Source of the DNA: Liolophura sinensis
Taxonomy: Eukaryota; Mollusca; Polyplacophora; Chitonida; Chitonidae
Reading direction: 5' to 3'
DNA: 64,000 nt
Assembly (NCBI RefSeq): GCF_032854445.1
Contig: NC_088305.1
Coordinates: 4,961,606 to 5,025,605, forward strand
In this document: positions 58,969 through 64,000 of the stretch, in pieces
Layout of the letters: each line of letters opens with the position of its first letter
How positions within the stretch are numbered: the first letter of the stretch is position 1
Notes under the pieces: generated by a model
The model's database searches: none
Told to the model about the DNA's origin: nothing
Seen by the model: only the letters and a program-made list of their open reading frames with translations
Made by a program: the position numbers and the translations under genes

Positions 58969-59575
58969 CTAATTCTGATAAATATATCTAAGAATAATAT
59001 TGAACTACTGCGTGGGAACATACATGTACACACAATGACACTACCTGTCAAACTAAGACGCTAACAGTCAAACAATGACACCCATTACACTAATGATCAT
59101 CTGGTGACAACAAGGCTTGTACGTGGGCTTCACTGCAGTGAACTGTTTGATATGTTCATGCATGTACTTACTCTGTTTCCAGTTAATCAGTGTATGAACA
59201 TGTATGACTGCATGTATGTCTGAAATTTTACATCGTATTATTAATACATCAATGAAATCCCAGTATTTCCTTCACTGATAAAAATGATATCTTCACTAGT
59301 TAGATATCACTTTTGTCGTTACATTTTGCTATTACACTGCTGAAGACCGTGAAATCTTCGTGGGCCGCATCACAAGGCAGTGCACTTCCGTGTGATATAT
59401 AATTCACCAGAAAAAGAGGTAGAAATTCTTCATGTGCTTAATTTACATAAATACCTATATTGCATTAGCATTAAGCACCTTTGTGGCGTCAAGTGGGTTA
59501 TCATTTCTACCTTTCACGAGAACAATATTTATGGTATTCAACCTTCACTGTGCAAAATCCTCAATATATTGAACA
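58969..59575. other. AT-rich DNA, nothing recognised
   Basis: A small repeat of CTAAGACGCTAACAGTCAA type lies near 59050-59080. The frame at 59380-59592 is unremarkable. Confidence 0.4.
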
Positions 59576-60014
59576 ACTTTCCAGTCATATGACGAGGAGG
59601 GATCATTATCTGTGAGTGTACATGTAGATATACGGTGTCTCCCTGTGGCAGGGGGAGTCCATGCAGCCAAAGTACTGCCGCCACTAAATACTGTACATGT
59701 ATTATGATAAAGACACTATAGACATACATGTATGACACCCCACCAAGTCTAAGATCCCAGTGTTGAGTATCAAGCAAGCAGTGACATGTAAGTGCACTAT
59801 TGGCTTTTCATGCATTATCACATCAGATCTGTAATACTGGAACACAGACGTAAATCAGAATTTGCGTCTCACGTGATCTGTCTGGCCAAGAAAGCCAATA
59901 GTGCAACCTAATGCAAGGGAGGCAGAAACAATTTTGGCATGACCCCCACCTAGGTTTGATCCCAAATCTCCTGACATCGAGGTGGTTGCTCTAACCATTA
60001 TGCCACGGAAACCT
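59576..60014 (-). mobile_element. SINE family C, probably near-complete, interrupted by a small insert
   Basis: The 3' side is TTTCCAGTCATATGACGAGG (similar to the B tail region AGTCATATGACGAC), then TGTCTCCCTGTGGCAGGGGG, TACTGCCGCCACTAAATACT and GTTGAGTATCAAGCAAGC. The tRNA head is at 59940-60014 (TAGGTTTGATCCC, TCTAACCATTATGCCACGG). The stretch 59793-59905 between them has inverted terminal repeats and is annotated separately. Confidence 0.65.
59793..59905. mobile_element. MITE-like insert with 15-bp terminal inverted repeats
   Basis: TGCACTATTGGCTTT (59793-59807) is the exact reverse complement of AAAGCCAATAGTGCA (59891-59905). The 113-bp segment sits inside a family C SINE. It contains CACGTGATCTG and no open frame. 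A target duplication is not evident. A deletion derivative of a DNA transposon is the simplest reading. Confidence 0.65.
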
Positions 60015-61090
60015 TCATTTAATCATTGTAAAACCTAGGAATATGTAACAAATAACATAATAGTTCATATGACTGAATGTACATGCATACACTTATTCCC
60101 TAAAACAATTTGCTAAATGTTTATCTGTTACCGGTCAAACTCCCTGGTGTCCTGGTGCACATGTATGAATCAAGCTCCTAACCCTGCATTACCATGAAAT
60201 GTCTACGACAAACACTGCGCACCTGTACACTTCCATACATGTACAAGTGTGTTTCTGGGAAAGTGTTACAGTATATGACACAGGTACATGTATTTGTACT
60301 TATTATATACACTTTCTTGAACAATTAAGGCTATTACAATGTCTTGTTAGGAATCATATAATCTGTTTGTTATACATACGATATGTAGACAACAGACTCA
60401 GCCCATCCATAACTCCTCTCCCTTCCACTTCACCCTATCCTGGTCTCTCCACCCTGATGTACAACAATCTCAAAGTTTACTAAGGTTATATAGACACACA
60501 GTTACCATGTACTTAGTATCCCCAGGAAATCAGGCTACATGTACATTTGCAGATCTACATGTGTATACAGGCTAGCTTTGTTGGCACAACTTCTCCACAA
60601 AACTGACATTTCTGCTGACACATGCTGACATCCCTGTACCTATTCCTGCCCTAAACAGAAGGATGCTTCTAACACCAACATTTACACAGCACCCTCTCCT
60701 TGCACTCCCCCAGAGGTACATGTTGTCCAGGTGATGGAATCGCAGCTTACGGCAGGAGATATTGGGCAGGTCAACGTCATATATAAATGAATGTCTGGTG
60801 TCTCACTCAATAACAATACCTTACACACCGGCATGGCTTCTATCATCACTCAATTACATGTAAGTATAGTAAGGCTACAGCCTGAGTGTGCAAACATATC
60901 TGACACATAAAGTATGCACTTTATGTGTATAGAGAACAATAATTATCAGTCCATATCTACATGTAAAAGCTACATGTAGCTCTCCCAAATACCTGTCTAG
61001 AAACATTAGGCAACAATTAGAAACATTTTTTTTTGGGGTGTTTCACCGGCAAGCCATCACCAAAAAAAAAAAAAAAATTCAAAATCCAGT
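60015..61090. other. Single-copy DNA with one perfect hairpin
   Basis: ACACATAAAG (60903-60912) pairs with CTTTATGTGT (60919-60928) around TATGCA. An A-run lies at about 61062-61077. The frame at 60199-60483 has no recognised product. Confidence 0.5.
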
Positions 61091-61322
61091 TTCACGCAAG
61101 AATGTTTCACTTGTATGACAGCGGCCAGCATTATGGTGGGAGGAAAGAGGAAACCAGACAGAGTCTGTGGGAAACCCACAAGCATCTACACCTTATCTGG
61201 AGGTGTCCGACTAGAGTGGAATCCAGCATGAGCTAGACTTGAACTCTCTGCAATGCAGTGGTAAGAGGCTTTTGAGTCATTATGCTGTATTAGCATGCTA
61301 TCCACTAGGTCCTGGAAGCCCC
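61091..61322 (-). mobile_element. SINE family A, diverged subfamily, minus strand
   Basis: TTCACGCAAGAATGTTTCAC, GACAGCGGCCAGCATTATGG, GGGAAACCCACAAGCATC, CCAGCATGAGCTAGACTTG, AACTC and GAGTCATTATGCTGTATTAG follow the A order. The centre (TTATCTGGAGGTGTCCGAC) differs from the other copies, and the AT tail is gone. It is old or belongs to another subfamily. Confidence 0.82.
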
Positions 61323-62071
61323 TAAGAAAAAAACTGGTCCTTAAAAAGTGCCTAAACATGTACAATAACATGACCAATGTTGTTACTGCTGTGTTTTAAT
61401 ATATATTCATTCTTATTAAAAATTATGTCCCACCACAATTTATTTCCCTTAAAATTACACCATGCAATGTGTCATTATTTCTGGACAAATGCGTCTAGGA
61501 GTTTTGGAAATCATTTTCAAACTGACTACATCTGATTGTAATATTAGCATATTACATAATGGGGATGACATAAGGATAAGAACACATATTTACATGTTTA
61601 TTAAGATAAATCATTAAGTCTCTTAAACTTTTTTATCTGTATGCAGGTTTGATTATATCTTGCCATGCATTATGTATTACATGCACATTATATGAACCAT
61701 TATGCCAGAAATGGAGTTTTCCTTCTAGATATGCACACTCAAGCTAAAGTCTACAGGTCTATGCTAAAGTACAATGTATCCCGTAATTGAATCAGCTGCA
61801 TGTAAACTCACCAACAAAGCCCTTTTAATGAACTGCCTATTCAGTAGGGTAAACAGATCCTCAAATATACTGGTGTTAAACTCAATCCACACCTGGGAAA
61901 ATCCCAAATGAATCTATGACAGTTCAATGGATGTCCACATGAACAGGTACATGTATATGCAGTGTGAATATGAAAAGATGATCAGGTACATGAATACTGC
62001 TCAATAATATTACAAGCTCTGACTGACTGACAGGACTTCCTGCGGGTAATGTGACAGGCTTTGTCAAACCG

Positions 62072-62115
<44 letters not shown>

Positions 62116-63109
62116 CTCACGCACATGGATAAGGGCTATTCAAGACAACGCCCAATGATGAGCCAACAGCTTGTCGTATGTTTTGTACAGTGACCTTGAT
62201 AAGCTTCCAAAATCTGTTACATGCTTTCATACTAACTAATAACTGACTTTCAGGATATTCTGTATTTGACTTAAAAGTTCACCACGACTAAGTGGCCCAT
62301 CTCACTTCATTCTGAATGTTTTATGCAACTTAAAAAAAATAGTTTTCGTTTTAAGGTAGGTTAGAAATGTACAAGGATGATATCTTACTGGAATAATATG
62401 AGTTTTAGCAGCAGAGGTGTTACTCTATGGTCTTTATTTTCTTTTAAAATGCTTTTTTTTTCAGCCAAATTTTTAGGGCCTTTACAATATGTACATATAT
62501 GAGTGCGATATTAACCTGTACATAGTGTGCCTACATGGCAGTGCTTTACAAGCACCTGCTGGTAACTACGCCAGTACATATGTTTGTAACCAAGGCTTAA
62601 ACCAGGATGTACAGTTGGGATGACTTATCGCTAAATGCCCGCATGACATCTCAACTTATTGTGCGCATGTACCTGGTGCTTAACCACATATTAATATTTA
62701 TATATTGACATTTTTTCATTTATTTGATTTGTGTTTAATGAAAGCAGGTGTCAGGTTTCTGGGCTGAAGAAACTGAACACACAGTAATACATGATCTCTA
62801 CATGTGTACTTAAGTGTAAGTGTAGGCCATGGAAACACAGTAGAACATAATTACATGCATGTGAATGTCCCAAAGGTATGTCTTCTGTGTACATTGTATA
62901 CTGTACATGTACATTCATACATGTACATACAAGGAGTATTCTTTTTTTTTCTCACATGGTCAGCCCATCTAATAGATAACATATTCATATCTTCACTTTT
63001 CTAAAAGGCTGGTAAAGAAATGTAATATACTTTCCACACTGCTAATATCTGTCCCACATTGTTGCAGACTAAGGGTAGGTATAATTGAAGCCTAATAATA
63101 CTTCATCCA
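61323..63109. other. AT-rich DNA, no gene recognised
   Basis: It holds a (CA)n microsatellite (listed separately) and T-runs near 62453-62461 and 62943-62950. Frames at 61924-62124 and 62804-63004 are not gene-like. Confidence 0.5.
62074..62113. repeat. (CA)n microsatellite
   Basis: A pure ACAC run of about 40 bp ending at CGCCTCACGC. Confidence 0.96.
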
Positions 63110-64000
63110 TGTACCTCACCCATTCACCACTGTAGCATACACATGTACTGTACCTCACCCATTCACCACTGTAGCATACACATGTACTGTACCTCACCCA
63201 TTCACCACTGTAGCATACACATGTACTGTACCTCATCCATTCACCACTGTAGCATACACATGTACTGTACCTCACCCATTCACCACTGCAGCATACACAT
63301 GTACTGTACCTCACCCATTCACCACTGTAGCATACACATGTACTGTACCTCACCCATTCACCACTGTAGCATACACATGTACTGTACCTCACCCATTCAC
63401 CACTGTAGCATACACATGTACTGTACCTCACCCATTCACCACTGTAGCATACACATGTACTGTACCTCATCCATTCACCACTGTAGCATGCACATGTACT
63501 GTACCTCACCCATTCACCACTGTAGCATACACATGTACTGTACCTCACCCATTCACCACTGTAGCATACACATGTACTGTACCTCATCCATTCACCACTG
63601 TAGCATACACATGTACTGTACCTCATCCATTCACCACTGTAGCATACACATGTACTGTACCTCACCCATTCACCACTGTAGCATACACATGTACTGTACC
63701 TCACCCATTCACCACTGTAGCATACACATGTACTGTACCTCATCCATTCACCACTGTAGCATACACATGCACTGAACCTCACCCATTCACCACTGTAGCA
63801 TACACATGTACTGTACCTCATCCATTCACCACTGTAGCATACACATGTACTGTAACTCACCCATTCATCACTGTAGCATACACATGTACTGTACCTCACC
63901 CATTCACCACTGCAGCATACACATGTACTGTAACTCACCTATTCACCACTGTAGCATACACATGTACTGTACCTCACCCATTCACCACTGCAGCATACAC
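63110..64000. repeat. Minisatellite, 39-bp unit, about 23 copies, running off the window
   Basis: The unit is TGTACCTCACCCATTCACCA then CTGTAGCATACACATGTAC; copies differ by single bases (CATCCATT, CTGCAGC, GTAACTC). Because 39 is divisible by 3, one frame stays open on each strand: 210 codons on plus (63143-63775; repeat YCTSPIHHCSIHM) and 289 codons on minus (63938-63069; repeat YSTCVCYSGEWVR). The minus frame has a TAG just upstream and only a GTG as its first codon. I call it a non-coding array, with a cysteine-rich repeat exon as a remote alternative. Confidence 0.95.

Noticed and set aside
63069-63938. 289-codon minus-strand frame with Cys-rich 13-residue repeat
   Set aside because: Unit length divisible by three explains it. 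There is no ATG start, a TAG sits directly upstream, and the opposite strand is equally open. Kept as a finding, not as a gene.

Overview
The window looks like AT-rich nuclear DNA from a lophotrochozoan animal, most likely a mollusc. The evidence is eukaryotic throughout. There are tRNA-derived SINEs with poly-A or (AAAT)n tails and target-site duplications, MITE-like fold-back elements, microsatellites, and many minisatellite arrays. The palindrome ACATGT/TACATGTA is abundant in both arrays and single-copy DNA. SINE family A, with its GCTGGCCGCCGT body and CAAATAAAT tail, is of a type I associate with molluscs and relatives; this is recognition from memory, not a search.

I recognise no protein-coding gene, tRNA gene or rRNA gene. 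Open frames are short and cysteine/histidine- or hydrophobic-rich in no family-like way. All the long ones (149, 156, 210, 269 and 289 codons) lie in tandem repeats. The window is best read as an intergenic or intronic desert. Single-copy islands with denser transcription-factor-like motifs (about 8.0-8.6, 10.7-11.6, 20.5-21.1, 24.3-24.8, 39.4-39.9 and 51.8-53.2 kb) are candidate regulatory DNA only.

Layout. 1-428: 58/59-bp array cut by the window edge. 3.6-6.0 kb: dispersed repeat families D and E. 10.0 kb: intact SINE A with an 11-bp target-site duplication. 12.9 kb: SINE B. 15.0-16.4 kb: 109-bp array inside older decayed copies. 16.7-17.05 kb: fold-back SINE A and an inverted repeat. 17.5 kb: degenerate repeat. 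21.9-22.2 kb: internally deleted SINE A, then duplicated. 23.7 kb: intact SINE A. 29.5-31.1 kb: 26-bp and 59-bp arrays. 32.6-33.4 kb: SINE cluster with B nested in A. 34.1-35.5 kb (58 bp), 36.3-38.6 kb (68 bp) and 39.9-40.6 kb (20 bp): three large arrays close together. 42.6-43.15 kb: cluster of perfect inverted repeats. 44.6-46.05 kb: 76-bp array. 47.6 kb: long fold-back element. 49.1-50.26 kb: SINE B directly abutting a 23-bp array. 55-56.5 kb: two short-unit arrays. 56.7-61.3 kb: several A, B and C SINEs, one carrying a MITE-like insert. 63.1 kb to the end: 39-bp array that stays open on both strands.

No genes work together here. The visible biology is repeat turnover: SINE retroposition, internal deletion and nesting, plus repeated local amplification of unrelated short sequences into arrays. 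The arrays together cover roughly a sixth of the window. Several show second-level (higher-order) amplification.
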